64,000 nucleotides of DNA from Nostoc linckia NIES-25 (GCF_002368035.1 NZ_AP018222.1:1859836-1923835); one strand, 5' to 3'; shown: positions 49,516 to 58,874, counted from the first letter of the stretch. Translations and numbers: made by a program. Notes: generated by a model from the letters alone, not told the origin.

Positions 49516-51141
49516 ATGTTAGCAGGCACAATTTTACAGGATGGAAAATATACCCTTATCCAAGAAATAGGGCGTGGCGGCTTTGGCATTACGTACAAAG
49601 CTAAGCATCACTACTTGGGTCAGGAGGTGGTGATGAAAACCATCAATGAACGGCTGCGACAACATCCTGATTTTGCCAAGTTCGAGCGCCAATTCCAAGA
49701 TGAAGCCAGACGATTAGCTACTTGTATCCACCCAAATATAGTCCGAGTCAGCGATTTTTTTGTGGAAGCTGGACTGCCTTACATGGTCATGGAATACATT
49801 CCTGGGGAAACTTTGGGCGACGCATTTGTATTACCAGGAATACCTTTGCCGGAAGCGACAGCAATTCATTATATCCAGCAAATTGGCGCAGCTTTGCAGG
49901 TAGTACACAGTAACGGTTTGCTGCATCGGGATATTAAACCAGATAATATCATCTTGCGCCAAGGAACCCAGGAAGTAGTGTTGATTGATTTTGGCATTGC
50001 CAGGGAATTTAATGGCGGAGTGAGACAGACTCATACGGGTTTAGTTTCTGAAGGTTATTCTCCCATTGAGCAGTACCTAACCCAAGCACCGCGCACACCC
50101 GCCACGGATGTTTATGGTTTAGCAGCAACATTGTATGCACTGTTAACGGCTCAAGTTCCCATGCCAGCATTATTGCGCGATCGCGAGCAAATGCCATCCC
50201 CCCGCGAACTGCAACCACATTTGAGTGCTGCTGTCAACCAAGCAATCATGCGCGGTATGGCTGTAGAGTCTCGTTTTCGTCCGGCGACTGTTGTCGAGTG
50301 GCTGCAATTGCTACCGGGGAGTGGGGTGAATCTCCGACCCCAAGTTTTACCCACTTCCGCGGTGCAAACTATTAATTTATCTGTTCAACCGCCAGAAACT
50401 CTCATTGGCAAAAATCGCAAAAAAGCGATGCCTGACGGCAAGGCTACCCCCAAGGCTAAGAAAACTTCCCACCCTCAAAAACAGCAGTCATCTAAAATAT
50501 TTCTTGGTATGGGTGTAGCTGTAATTGCTGCCACCACAGGATTTGCCATCACTAACATGTTACCCAAATCCCAGCCGCAGCCAACCACCAAACCACTTTT
50601 TCAACAGCCTACTCAAGAACCAGCCGCCAAAGTACCTAAAGGCAATACATCTTCCTCTGCACCCTCAGAGACTAACACCACCTCAAAAACCGAATCTGCA
50701 CCCGTATCTAATTTCAGGCAGCGTCGGCGCAGTCGTCCTTCTTCCCAGGAAGAATCTTCTGGTAGCAGTTCTACAACGGAATCACAACGCAATAATTCCG
50801 AACAATCAACATCTTCGCCTTCGCCCACCGTTGCCCCCACACCGACGCTAGTGGAAAAACTACGGGCAATTCGTTCATCTCGCAAAACTTCCACACCAAC
50901 ATCACCAGATAATAACTCGCCAACCTCTAATCAAAATTCTGCTCCTCTTAAACCTGTAACTCCTGCAAATTCTGTAGTCGCACCATCAGAACCACTGCCG
51001 CGAGAATTCAGACCCCCAGATCCTTCTGCTGTAGTAGTACCAACATTAGAAAAGCAAAATTCCCCGACTGAGAGTCAAACGCCAAAAGACGAGAAATTAG
51101 AAAAACAGACGCCAGATGAGAATAATGGAAATAAGCAATAG
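49516..51141 (+). CDS. Serine/threonine protein kinase with transmembrane segment
   Basis: The 541-residue protein has an N-terminal kinase domain (about 10-270): Gly-rich loop GRGGFGITYKA, Lys in VVMKTIN, HRDIKPDNII catalytic loop and DFGIAR. A transmembrane helix (about 325-345) follows. The C-terminal 190 residues are Pro/Ser/Thr-rich low complexity and probably lie outside the membrane. This is the common cyanobacterial Hanks-type kinase layout, but without a known sensor domain. The neighbouring gene is not functionally linked. Confidence 0.92.
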   Translation: MLAGTILQDGKYTLIQEIGRGGFGITYKAKHHYLGQEVVMKTINERLRQHPDFAKFERQFQDEARRLATCIHPNIVRVSDFFVEAGLPYMVMEYIPGETLGDAFVLPGIPLPEATAIHYIQQIGAALQVVHSNGLLHRDIKPDNIILRQGTQEVVLIDFGIAREFNGGVRQTHTGLVSEGYSPIEQYLTQAPRTPATDVYGLAATLYALLTAQVPMPALLRDREQMPSPRELQPHLSAAVNQAIMRGMAVESRFRPATVVEWLQLLPGSGVNLRPQVLPTSAVQTINLSVQPPETLIGKNRKKAMPDGKATPKAKKTSHPQKQQSSKIFLGMGVAVIAATTGFAITNMLPKSQPQPTTKPLFQQPTQEPAAKVPKGNTSSSAPSETNTTSKTESAPVSNFRQRRRSRPSSQEESSGSSSTTESQRNNSEQSTSSPSPTVAPTPTLVEKLRAIRSSRKTSTPTSPDNNSPTSNQNSAPLKPVTPANSVVAPSEPLPREFRPPDPSAVVVPTLEKQNSPTESQTPKDEKLEKQTPDENNGNKQ

Positions 51142-51194
51142 GCTGGAACTTTAATTCAGTTAAAATATCCTTAAATTTCCACACTTGAGGTGCT

Positions 51195-51440
51195 ATGGAG
51201 ATGGCAACCCTTAATCTCAATGTTGAGCAAGTCATAACACTGGTGAAGCAACTAGCAATTCCAGAGCAGCGCATGATATTGCAAGCTATCAAAGCAGAGC
51301 AAGATTGTTGGTGGCAAAATAGACTTGATTACGGAGAGCTACAGATGCGCTCTTTGAGTACAACACGCGGTCTTAACTGGGATATTATGACTGAACAAGA
51401 GCGAGAAGAATTTATAGACAATATCTTGCACGAGCAGTAA
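51195..51440 (+). CDS. Putative antitoxin of a PIN-toxin pair
   Basis: The 81-residue protein is largely helical and hydrophilic, with no clear DNA-binding motif that I can name. The ATG follows GAGGTGCT. Its stop overlaps the start of the PIN-domain frame by one base (taAtga type), the usual arrangement for toxin-antitoxin pairs. The role is inferred from position only. Confidence 0.6.
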   Translation: MEMATLNLNVEQVITLVKQLAIPEQRMILQAIKAEQDCWWQNRLDYGELQMRSLSTTRGLNWDIMTEQEREEFIDNILHEQ

Positions 51441-51847
51441 TGACCTCTTATGTAGTTGTTTTCGATACAAATACGCTCTTTTCTGGTTTAGGTTGGCGAG
51501 GTAGTCCCTATCGTTGTTTAGAACTTGCTAGAAACGGACAGATTGAATCTATAACTTGTCGAGAAATTTTATTGGAGTTACGCGAAAAGTTGCAGACAAA
51601 GCAAAATCGTTCTCCGACAGATGCAGCTATTGATATTGAGCAAATTCTTGCTTTTTGACGCTTGGTAGAAATTCCTAATAGCCTGAAAGTTGTTGTTGAC
51701 GATCCTGATGATGATATGGTGATTGAGTGTGCAATTGTCGGTCAAGCAACACACATTATTACAGGTGATAAACATTTACTCTCATTAAATAAATACCAGG
51801 ATATTTATATTCTCAAAGCTGGGGATTTTTTAAATTTGCTTGCTTGA
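51440..51847 (+). pseudogene. PIN-domain toxin (RNase) interrupted by an in-frame TGA
   Basis: Read through, the frame gives about 135 residues of a PIN ribonuclease: FDTNTLFSGLGWRG (first Asp), CREILLELREKL (Glu), DDPDDDMVIECAI and IITGDKHLLSL. The TGA at 51656-51658 falls after IEQILAF and before RLVEIP. All four acidic residues remain on the two sides. A truncated product would lose the C-terminal catalytic Asp residues, so the toxin is probably inactive. The antitoxin gene just upstream is intact. Confidence 0.82.
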
Positions 51848-51938
51848 TATGACGATTGAAAAAATCTCAATGAAAATAAAAGTAATTAATGAACCTTCTC
51901 TCTGTGTTCCTTTGCGCTTACCTTTGCCTTCCTCTGCG

Positions 51939-52367
51939 TTAAAAAACAATCTCCTCACTCATCCTCTCTTCCAACAATTCCAACAACCCATCCACATCCT
52001 TCCCAACTTCCTCAAAACAAATCGCTGGCGCTGGTTCTGGTGCAAACTGAATTAACTTAATTTCACCCTTCCCAATACCAATCATCACAACTTCCATTTC
52101 CGGCTTATGATTCTCAATAATTCCCAAAATTTCTTGCAGCCGATTTTCAACTTTATTATTTAACTTTTCAATCTGTTCTTGAGGACAATAAACAAAATGC
52201 GGTGTAGGTTGCAAATCAATGCCAATAGTACCCTTGCTGTCGCCATTTGCTAACCATAATGCCCAAAAAAGTGCCGCCAATTCTTTTTGATTTGCTTTGA
52301 CAAACTTATCCAACTGGCGACGCCACTTGTTATCTGCTGTTTCCGGTTGAGGATTACCAAAAATCAT
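51939..52367 (-). CDS. Cyanobacterial conserved protein, possible CcmS carboxysome chaperone
   Basis: The 142-residue protein is acidic and helical. It has ADNKWRRQLDKFVKANQ, ELAALFWALWLANGDS, IGIDLQPTPHFVYCP and a C-terminal GKDVDGLLELLEERM. It reminds me of the Slr1911-type CcmS proteins described as beta-carboxysome assembly chaperones, but I cannot verify that. No carboxysome genes are near. The ABC exporter gene upstream on the same strand is not obviously related. Confidence 0.6.
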   Translation of the reverse strand: MIFGNPQPETADNKWRRQLDKFVKANQKELAALFWALWLANGDSKGTIGIDLQPTPHFVYCPQEQIEKLNNKVENRLQEILGIIENHKPEMEVVMIGIGKGEIKLIQFAPEPAPAICFEEVGKDVDGLLELLEERMSEEIVF

Positions 52368-52404
52368 AAATAATTCGTAGTTCGTAATTAAAAAGGGGGG
52401 ATCT

Positions 52405-54225
52405 TTATCTCAAGCCACTTTGTACGCGCCAAAGGCTGGAATAGATGCCATTTTGCTCTAGCAATTCTTCATGGGTTCCTGATTCTACTAATTTCCCATG
52501 TTCCATGACATAAATGCAATCGGCATTGCGGATGGTGGAAAGACGATGAGCGATCGCAATTGTAGTTCTATCTACTGTAATCCGTTCTAGCGATCGCTGA
52601 ATAGCCGCTTCTGTTTCATTATCCACCGCTGAGGTTGCCTCATCTAAAATCAAGATGGGTGGATTCTTCAAGACTGCACGGGCGATTGCAATCCGTTGTC
52701 TTTGTCCGCCAGACAACTTTTGTCCTCTTTCCCCCACAATTGTCTCATAACCTTGGGGCAAGTTAATAATAAATTCGTGTGCCTCGGCTATCTTCGCCGC
52801 CGTGATAATTTCTTGCTCGTTGGCACTAAAGCTACCATAAGCAATATTCTCTGCTACGGTGCCATGAAATAGAAACACATCTTGACTCACCAAACCAATG
52901 CAGCGGCGTAAATCTTTTAAATTCAAACTTTGCAAATCAATCCCATCAACGGTAATACTTCCCGCTTGTACTTCGTATAACCGCAACAAAAGTTTGACTA
53001 AAGTGCTTTTACCAGAACCAGTAGAACCTACAATTGCAATAGTTTTTCCGGCTGGAACATCCAAAGATAGATTTTTAATTACTGGAAATCTATCTTTATA
53101 GGCAAAATAAACATTTTTAAATTGCACTTCACCCCGTACTTCATCCACAGGCAACGCTGTATTTCCTGTATGAATATTAATGGGAGTATCTAACAAATTC
53201 ATCACTCGATTAGTAGAAGCCATTGCCCGTTGATATTGGTCAAAAGTTTGACCTAATCTTGTTAAAGGCCACAGTAAACGCTGGATTAAAAACACCAACA
53301 CGCTGTAAGTACCGACAGACATTTTCCCAGAAACCGCTGCCATCCCGCCATATAAAAGTAAGGCTGTGAAACCTACCAAAATTAACATCCGAATTAAGGG
53401 TACAAAAGCCGCAGAAAGGGCAATTGCTTTGGCATTACTGCGACGATAAGCTTCACTATCTATTTCCAAACGGTAGGCTTCATAAACTTCAGCAGTAAAA
53501 CTTTTAATAGTAGTAATGCCGCTGATATTATTTGCCAAACGCGAGTTGAGAAAACCTACCTTTTCCCGCACATCAGCATAGCGGGGTGCGAGTAGACGTT
53601 GATAAGCAAACGAACCCCAGAGAATGAATGGCATCGGCGATAGAGCCATCCACGCTACACTAGGAGCCAATATAAAGAAAGCGCCGCCAATAATTAGCAC
53701 AGTTGTGGCAACTTGGATGATGTCATTGGCTCCCACATCCAAAAATCGCTCTAATTGGTTAATATCGTCACTGAGGACGGACATTAAACCGCCAGTGCTG
53801 CGTTCTTCAAAATAAGCTAACTCTAGCTCTTGCAGATGTTTATATGCATCCAAACGTAAGTTATGCTGAATATTCTGTGCCAAATTACGCCAAAGGCGAT
53901 CGTAGGCATACTCAAAAACAGATTCTAGAATCCAAATGATGACAGTGAGGAAAGAAATAATCAAAAATTGTCCAAAGACATCGCGTACCCCTAACTGTGC
54001 AATTATGGAATCCTGCTGTTTGACTACCACATCTACTGCCACACCAATTAAGCCAGGTGGCGCCAAGTCAAAAAATTTATTAAGGATAGAATAAGTAGTC
54101 GCTAGCCAAATTTGTTTACGATACTGATGTGCATAGTCAAACAAACGCTGGAGAGGATGCGTCGAATGTTTACGCCTTCTTGAGACTTGATGAGATTTTA
54201 GTACGGTAGCCACGGCTTTTTGCAT
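52405..54225 (-). CDS. ABC exporter half-transporter (fused permease and ATPase)
   Basis: The 606-residue protein has six membrane helices (about 35-320) and a nucleotide-binding domain (about 360-600). Motifs: Walker A GSTGSGKST, Q-loop VSQDVFLF, signature LSGGQRQRIAIA, Walker B ILILDEATSAVD and switch His in AIAHRLSTI. It should dimerise as a type IV exporter for lipids, peptides or drugs. Substrate is unknown. The two minus-strand genes here are probably separate transcripts. Confidence 0.93.
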   Translation of the reverse strand: MQKAVATVLKSHQVSRRRKHSTHPLQRLFDYAHQYRKQIWLATTYSILNKFFDLAPPGLIGVAVDVVVKQQDSIIAQLGVRDVFGQFLIISFLTVIIWILESVFEYAYDRLWRNLAQNIQHNLRLDAYKHLQELELAYFEERSTGGLMSVLSDDINQLERFLDVGANDIIQVATTVLIIGGAFFILAPSVAWMALSPMPFILWGSFAYQRLLAPRYADVREKVGFLNSRLANNISGITTIKSFTAEVYEAYRLEIDSEAYRRSNAKAIALSAAFVPLIRMLILVGFTALLLYGGMAAVSGKMSVGTYSVLVFLIQRLLWPLTRLGQTFDQYQRAMASTNRVMNLLDTPINIHTGNTALPVDEVRGEVQFKNVYFAYKDRFPVIKNLSLDVPAGKTIAIVGSTGSGKSTLVKLLLRLYEVQAGSITVDGIDLQSLNLKDLRRCIGLVSQDVFLFHGTVAENIAYGSFSANEQEIITAAKIAEAHEFIINLPQGYETIVGERGQKLSGGQRQRIAIARAVLKNPPILILDEATSAVDNETEAAIQRSLERITVDRTTIAIAHRLSTIRNADCIYVMEHGKLVESGTHEELLEQNGIYSSLWRVQSGLR

Positions 54226-54496
54226 TTGCGTGCAATCGATATTACCACGGAATCAAGTTTTGAATCCTGAATCTGAAGAATGACGACATCGGGAGAGGGA
54301 AAGATGTAGGAATGAGGAGGGGGGACAACCAATTCAAAATTCAAAATTCCCTCTTGGAAAGTTCCGATGGTCGGAAACCTCCGCTCAGACTTTCCGCAAA
54401 ATCCAAAATGAAGAATCCATCCTCCTGCCTTCTGCCTCCTGACTCCTAACTTAGGACTCAGTACTCAATATTCATCACTTATATGGAGAGAAGAAC
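54226..54496. other. Divergent intergenic region
   Basis: It lies between the ABC exporter and the SPFH gene and is partly repeat (GGAGGGGGGACAACC and CTCCTGCCTTCTGCC tracts). No operator is recognised. Confidence 0.4.
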
Positions 54497-55345
54497 TTGA
54501 AAAATCAACAATTTGGCAATTGGCAAACTACAGTTTTGGCAATTGTGTTAGCAATATTAGCGCTTGTTGGGCTAAATTCTTTTATTATTATCAACCCAGG
54601 GCAAGCAGGAGTGATTAGCATTTTGGGTAAAGCTAGAGATGGCGCTTTATTGGAAGGTATCCACCTGAAACCACCTTTTATTTCGGCTATAGATGTGTAT
54701 GATTTAACAGTACAAAAATTTGAAGTGCCAGCGGAAAGTTCTACCAAAGATTTGCAAAACTTATCAGCGAGATTTGCAATTAACTTTCGTCTCGATCCGA
54801 TACAGGTAGTTGAAGTGAGGAGAAAACAAGGAACATTAGAGAATATAGTATCAAAAATAATTGCTCCCCAAACCCAAGAAGCATTTAAAATTGCCGCAGC
54901 TAGAAGAACAGTAGAAGAGGCAATTACCAAAAGAAGTGAATTGAAAGAAGACTTTGATAATGCCTTAGGCGATCGCCTAGACAAATATGGGATAATTGTC
55001 TTAGATACTAGCGTCGTTGACTTGACATTCTCTCCAGAATTCGCTAAAGCAGTCGAAGAAAAACAAATTGCCGAACAACGAGCGCAAAGAGCAGTTTATG
55101 TAGCACGAGAAGCTGAACAAGAAGCACAAGCAGAAGTTAATCGAGCAAAAGGAAAAGCAGAAGCTCAAAGACTTTTAGCAGAGACACTCAAAGCCCAAGG
55201 AGGGCAATTAGTTCTGCAAAAAGAAGCAATTGAAGCTTGGAAAACTGGCGGCGCTCAAATGCCAAAAGTCCTCGTTATGAGTGGTGATTCAAAAAGCAAC
55301 GTACCCTTCATTTTTAATCTTGGAAATGTAGAAAATAACCCGTGA
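54497..55345 (+). CDS. SPFH/prohibitin-family membrane protein
   Basis: The start is TTG, supported by GGAGAG (54485-54490) eight or so bases before. Residues about 10-30 are a membrane anchor. The band-7 (SPFH) domain follows (PGQAGVISILGKARDGALLEG, FAINFRLDPIQV, IAPQTQEAFKIAAARRTVEE), then an Ala/Glu-rich coiled coil (about 190-250). Prohibitins form ring assemblies on membranes and influence FtsH-type proteases. Length (282) is normal. Confidence 0.9.
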   Translation: MKNQQFGNWQTTVLAIVLAILALVGLNSFIIINPGQAGVISILGKARDGALLEGIHLKPPFISAIDVYDLTVQKFEVPAESSTKDLQNLSARFAINFRLDPIQVVEVRRKQGTLENIVSKIIAPQTQEAFKIAAARRTVEEAITKRSELKEDFDNALGDRLDKYGIIVLDTSVVDLTFSPEFAKAVEEKQIAEQRAQRAVYVAREAEQEAQAEVNRAKGKAEAQRLLAETLKAQGGQLVLQKEAIEAWKTGGAQMPKVLVMSGDSKSNVPFIFNLGNVENNP

Positions 55346-55415
55346 AAGTGACTGAGGATTGAAGAGACAAAGAAAATAAGTCTTCAGTCAACAGTCAACA
55401 ATCAACAATCAAATA

Positions 55416-55516
55416 AGTAGGTAGACATAACTAAATGTAAAACACAAAATTTTAAAACCCCAAACGAGACCGTCTTCTACCTCCTGCCCCCTGTCCCCTG
55501 CCCCCTGCCTCCTACT
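55416..55516. mobile_element. 101-bp AGTAGG-family MITE, second copy
   Basis: Ends AGTAGG (55416-55421) and CCTACT (55511-55516) are flanked by TA on both sides (55414-55415, 55517-55518). The body is the reverse orientation of 4827-4940, with AAAATTTTAAAACCCC and CCTGCCCCCTG heptamers. It separates the SPFH gene from the DUF1824 gene. Confidence 0.78.
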
Positions 55517-55553
55517 TAGTAAAGAACAACCAACAGGATAACAAAGCAAATTT

Positions 55554-55964
55554 ATGCCGAATTCTAATCATCTAACTCCCGAAGAAGCAAGAAAAATTCT
55601 GAATAAATTTAACTGTTTAGATATAGCACCTATCCTCAAACCAGGTGAAAAAGATGTAATTCGTAATGCCTTAATTTTGATGGCTAACCTTGCTGACTAT
55701 GAAATTTTAGGAATTTGTGCTGATACAGCAGAAGAAGGAATATTAGCCATGAAAACCTATTCTCTGGCCTTTGGTTATGAACCACCAAGCAATTTACCTA
55801 CACCTGAAGGCCCGGTTTATATCAAATTAAATGGCAAAAACGGCTTGTGTTATGTCGATTCCTATGCTGGACATCACCGCGGCGTCTTAGTATCTTGCCA
55901 ATCTTTCAACGAAGCCGGAATCAACGAAATGTATGGACATCTCCCCTTGGATTTATTCGTTTAA
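55554..55964 (+). CDS. DUF1824 family protein
   Basis: The 136-residue protein matches the cyanobacterial DUF1824 family: LTPEEARKILNKFNC near the start, GICADTAEEGILAMKTYSLA, PVYIKLNGKNGLCYVDSYAG and GVLVSCQSFNEAGINEMYGHL. Function is unknown. Family proteins of this size are found in most cyanobacteria. It is followed by an ABC-F gene after about 195 bases. Confidence 0.85.
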   Translation: MPNSNHLTPEEARKILNKFNCLDIAPILKPGEKDVIRNALILMANLADYEILGICADTAEEGILAMKTYSLAFGYEPPSNLPTPEGPVYIKLNGKNGLCYVDSYAGHHRGVLVSCQSFNEAGINEMYGHLPLDLFV

Positions 55965-56159
55965 AATTCATCAATAGGTAAGTAGGGAACAGACAAAAAG
56001 CAACAGCTTTGAAAGTCTCTTTGCTTGCAAATTTTACGATTAGCTTATCTCCGAACATCTGCTTCAACTGCTATACCTCCATTCTTACTCCTCCCTCTCT
56101 TTCTCTGCGCCTCTCTTGCCTCGTGCGTGCAAATAAAAAAACCCTATATTCTAAATCCT

Positions 56160-58091
56160 ATGAGTCTCATTACCCTGCAATCAATCAAAAAAGACTTTGG
56201 CATCAAAGAAATTTTAAAAGATGCCAGCTTTAGCCTCGATGCAACCGATAAAGTTGGTTTAATTGGTACTAATGGTTCCGGCAAATCAACCCTACTAAAA
56301 ATGATTGCCGGTTTAGAACCCATCGATAGCGGTCAAATTTTAATCAGTTCTGGTTCTCAAATCATCTACTTACCTCAACAGCCAGATTTAGACGAAAATC
56401 GCACAGTTTTAGAGCAAGTTTTTGCCGATAGCGGCGAACACATGACTTTAGTGCGTGAATACGAAGAACTTTCTGATAAATTGGCTCACTATCCAGATGA
56501 TAGTCAACTGATGTCTCGCCTTTCTGCCGTGATGCAACGGATGGATACAAGTAATGCTTGGGAACTAGAAACCAATGCTAAAATCATCCTCACCAAATTA
56601 GGAATTTCTGACTTTGAGGCTAAAATCGGCACTTTATCTGGAGGCTATCGCAAACGCATTGCTTTAGCAACAGCTTTGCTTGCAGAACCAGATGTTTTGC
56701 TCATGGATGAGCCAACAAACCATCTCGATGCTCTTTCTGTAGAATGGTTACAAAGTTATTTAAATCGCTATCGCGGCGCACTTTTTCTCATCACCCACGA
56801 TCGCTATTTTTTAGATCGCGTCACCAATCGTATCGTAGAAATAGACCGAGGCGACATTTACACTTATACAGGTAACTATTCATACTACCTCGAAAAGAAA
56901 GCTTTAGCGGAAGAATCTGCTCTTAGCAGTCAACGCAAACATCAAGGCTTATTGCGGCGCGAGTTGGAATGGCTCAAAAAAGGGCCGAAAGCCAGAAGTA
57001 CCAAACAAAAAGCCAGAATTGACCGCGCTCATGCTCTGCGAGATACTGAGTTTAAACAAGTTCAGGGTAAAGTTGATATCTCTACAGTTGGTCGTCGCAT
57101 TGGTAAAAAGGTTATTGAATTAAATAACGTTTCCAAAGCCTATAACGGACGCACCCTGATTAAAGATTTTACCTACGAATTTAGTCCAGAAGACCGCATT
57201 GGCATCATTGGCGCTAACGGTGCGGGTAAATCCACTTTAATGGATATTATTACACGAAGAATTCAGCCTGATTCTGGCAATGCAGAAATTGGTACTACAA
57301 TTCACATCGGTTATTTTGACCAGCATTCTGAAGAATTGCTCACAGCTTTGAATGAAAATCAGCGCGTGATTGATTACATAAAAGAAGAAGGAGAATTTGT
57401 CAAAATTACCGATGGAACTCAAATTACTGCTTCCCAAATGTTGGAGCGATTTCTGTTTCCTGGGAATCAACAATATGCCCCAATTCATAAACTTTCTGGC
57501 GGCGAAAAACGCCGTTTATTTCTGTTACGCGTTCTCATGAGTGCGCCCAATGTCTTAATATTAGACGAACCGACAAATGATTTAGATGTCCAGACATTGG
57601 CAGTACTAGAAGAATATTTAGAAGATTTTGTTGGGTGTGTAATTGTAGTTTCTCACGATCGCTACTTTCTCGACCGCACCATCGACACAATCTTTTCCTT
57701 TGAAGAAGGCGGAAACCTGCGCCAATATCCAGGCAATTACTCGGTTTATCTGGACTATAAGAAGGCTGAAGAAGCAGCACAGCAACAAGCTGCTGCTACT
57801 AAAGAAAAGCCGAAAAATGTGGAACCCCAAAATGGTACATCTTCACCCAAGAATACCGAAAATCAAAAGCGGCGCAGATTATCCAATTGGGAGAAAAAGG
57901 AATTTGACCAGTTAGAAGGTAAAATTGCCCAGTTAGAAGCTGATAAGGCAGAAGTTGAGAAAAAACTGGCGAATGTTCCACCGGGGAACTATAGCCAGGT
58001 GCAGAAACTGTATGAAGAAGTGGAATCTTTAAAACAGGCGATCGATGTGGCGACTGAACGGTGGTTAGAATTGGCGGAGATGGAGTCTTAA
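56160..58091 (+). CDS. uup: ABC-F family ATPase (Uup-like)
   Basis: I chose ATG 56160 (MSLITLQSIKKDFGIKEI); the longer frame adds 45 residues without family support. Two ATP-binding domains are in tandem: Walker A GTNGSGKST and GANGAGKST, signatures LSGGYRKRIALA and LSGGEKRRLFLL, Walker B VLLMDEPTNHLD and VLILDEPTNDLD. A Lys/Arg-rich linker separates them. The C-terminus is a coiled coil (NWEKKEFDQLEGKIAQLEA), as in Uup. ABC-F proteins act on ribosomes, and Uup also affects transposon excision. It has no membrane segment. Confidence 0.9.
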   Translation: MSLITLQSIKKDFGIKEILKDASFSLDATDKVGLIGTNGSGKSTLLKMIAGLEPIDSGQILISSGSQIIYLPQQPDLDENRTVLEQVFADSGEHMTLVREYEELSDKLAHYPDDSQLMSRLSAVMQRMDTSNAWELETNAKIILTKLGISDFEAKIGTLSGGYRKRIALATALLAEPDVLLMDEPTNHLDALSVEWLQSYLNRYRGALFLITHDRYFLDRVTNRIVEIDRGDIYTYTGNYSYYLEKKALAEESALSSQRKHQGLLRRELEWLKKGPKARSTKQKARIDRAHALRDTEFKQVQGKVDISTVGRRIGKKVIELNNVSKAYNGRTLIKDFTYEFSPEDRIGIIGANGAGKSTLMDIITRRIQPDSGNAEIGTTIHIGYFDQHSEELLTALNENQRVIDYIKEEGEFVKITDGTQITASQMLERFLFPGNQQYAPIHKLSGGEKRRLFLLRVLMSAPNVLILDEPTNDLDVQTLAVLEEYLEDFVGCVIVVSHDRYFLDRTIDTIFSFEEGGNLRQYPGNYSVYLDYKKAEEAAQQQAAATKEKPKNVEPQNGTSSPKNTENQKRRRLSNWEKKEFDQLEGKIAQLEADKAEVEKKLANVPPGNYSQVQKLYEEVESLKQAIDVATERWLELAEMES

Positions 58092-58104
58092 TGTCTGAAG
58101 ATTT

Positions 58105-58137
58105 AGATCCCCGACTTCTTGAAGAAGTCGGGGATCT
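58105..58137 (+). terminator. Perfect hairpin after the ABC-F gene
   Basis: The arms AGATCCCCGACTTCTT and AAGAAGTCGGGGATCT form a perfect dyad 14 bases after the stop. It lacks a T run, so as a terminator it is imperfect. A related hairpin is at 37026-37054. Confidence 0.55.
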
Positions 58138-58160
58138 GGGCAGCAACAATTTTTAGATGT

Positions 58161-58874
58161 CTAATTGCTCAAGATGCCAACTAAAATATGAGTTAACTCA
58201 ACTAATTCTTCAGGAACTCGATACAATTTAATGTCTTCGGTTATCTGTTTTTCTTGGCGGTTGTAGATTGCAAATCGCCAATCTTCACCAGTAGTTACTG
58301 CTCCATAAAGAAGTGACAGTTTAGAATTTATCCATTGGTCGAGTGCAATCAATTCAACTGCTAATTGAGTAAAACCTCTACTTAAATCTGCTTGTTTCGC
58401 TTCAATTATAGCAAGGGACTGGTGACTGGGGACTGGGGACTGGGTGAAAAGTCGCTTTGTGTCTAAGTTTTATCATCTGTTAATGTCCTAACCACCTTGG
58501 CTGTTGCTATACCAACAAGCCTTTACCTTTATCAATGTAATAATCTAAGCTACCTTTTAGTTGGTCGCTAACATTAATGGCATACTCAATATTCAATTGC
58601 GTTTGGGCAATTTCACAAACTTCTAGTAATATTGGTGCGATAATTGCTTGCGTGCGTCTTCGCTAAGTAGCTTGACGCGTCGGAGATTACGCTCAATCGT
58701 TCGCTGTAATTCTGCGATTTGATTGGGGTTGAATTCTGTTTTTGGTAATTGCAAGCGATCGCGTTGATAAGAACAGCCAAGTTCAGCTAAAATATGTTCT
58801 GGAGAAAATGGCAGTTCAAAATATTTGCTGAATGTATAGCTTTGACCGGGTTGAATGATTCGGGGACGACTCAT
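58161..58874 (-). pseudogene. PD-(D/E)xK nuclease-like gene with frameshift and inserted MITE
   Basis: From 58874 the frame reads a helical N-terminus (MSRPRIIQPGQSYTFSKYF) to LLSEDARKQ, where it shifts by one base. The next frame gives AIIAPILLEVCEIAQTQL and then GSLDYYIDKGKGLLV, where a 101-bp element interrupts. Beyond it the frame gives IEAKQADLSRGFTQLAVEL and runs to 58161. A D...E-x-K arrangement (SLDYY, then IEAK) fits a PD-(D/E)xK nuclease core. Removing the element and one TA joins GLLV to IEAK exactly. With two lesions the gene is dead. Confidence 0.8.
58409..58509. mobile_element. 101-bp TAGCAA-family MITE inside the nuclease-like pseudogene
   Basis: Ends TAGCAA (58409-58414) and TTGCTA (58504-58509) are flanked by TA (58407-58408, 58510-58511). 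It has the same length as the copy at 26514 and reverse orientation. Removing it with one TA restores the reading frame of the host gene across the site, so it inserted into a working frame. Confidence 0.88.

Noticed and set aside
49307..49522. A 71-codon frame before the Ser/Thr kinase
   Set aside because: No motif, no ribosome site, and it overlaps the kinase start.
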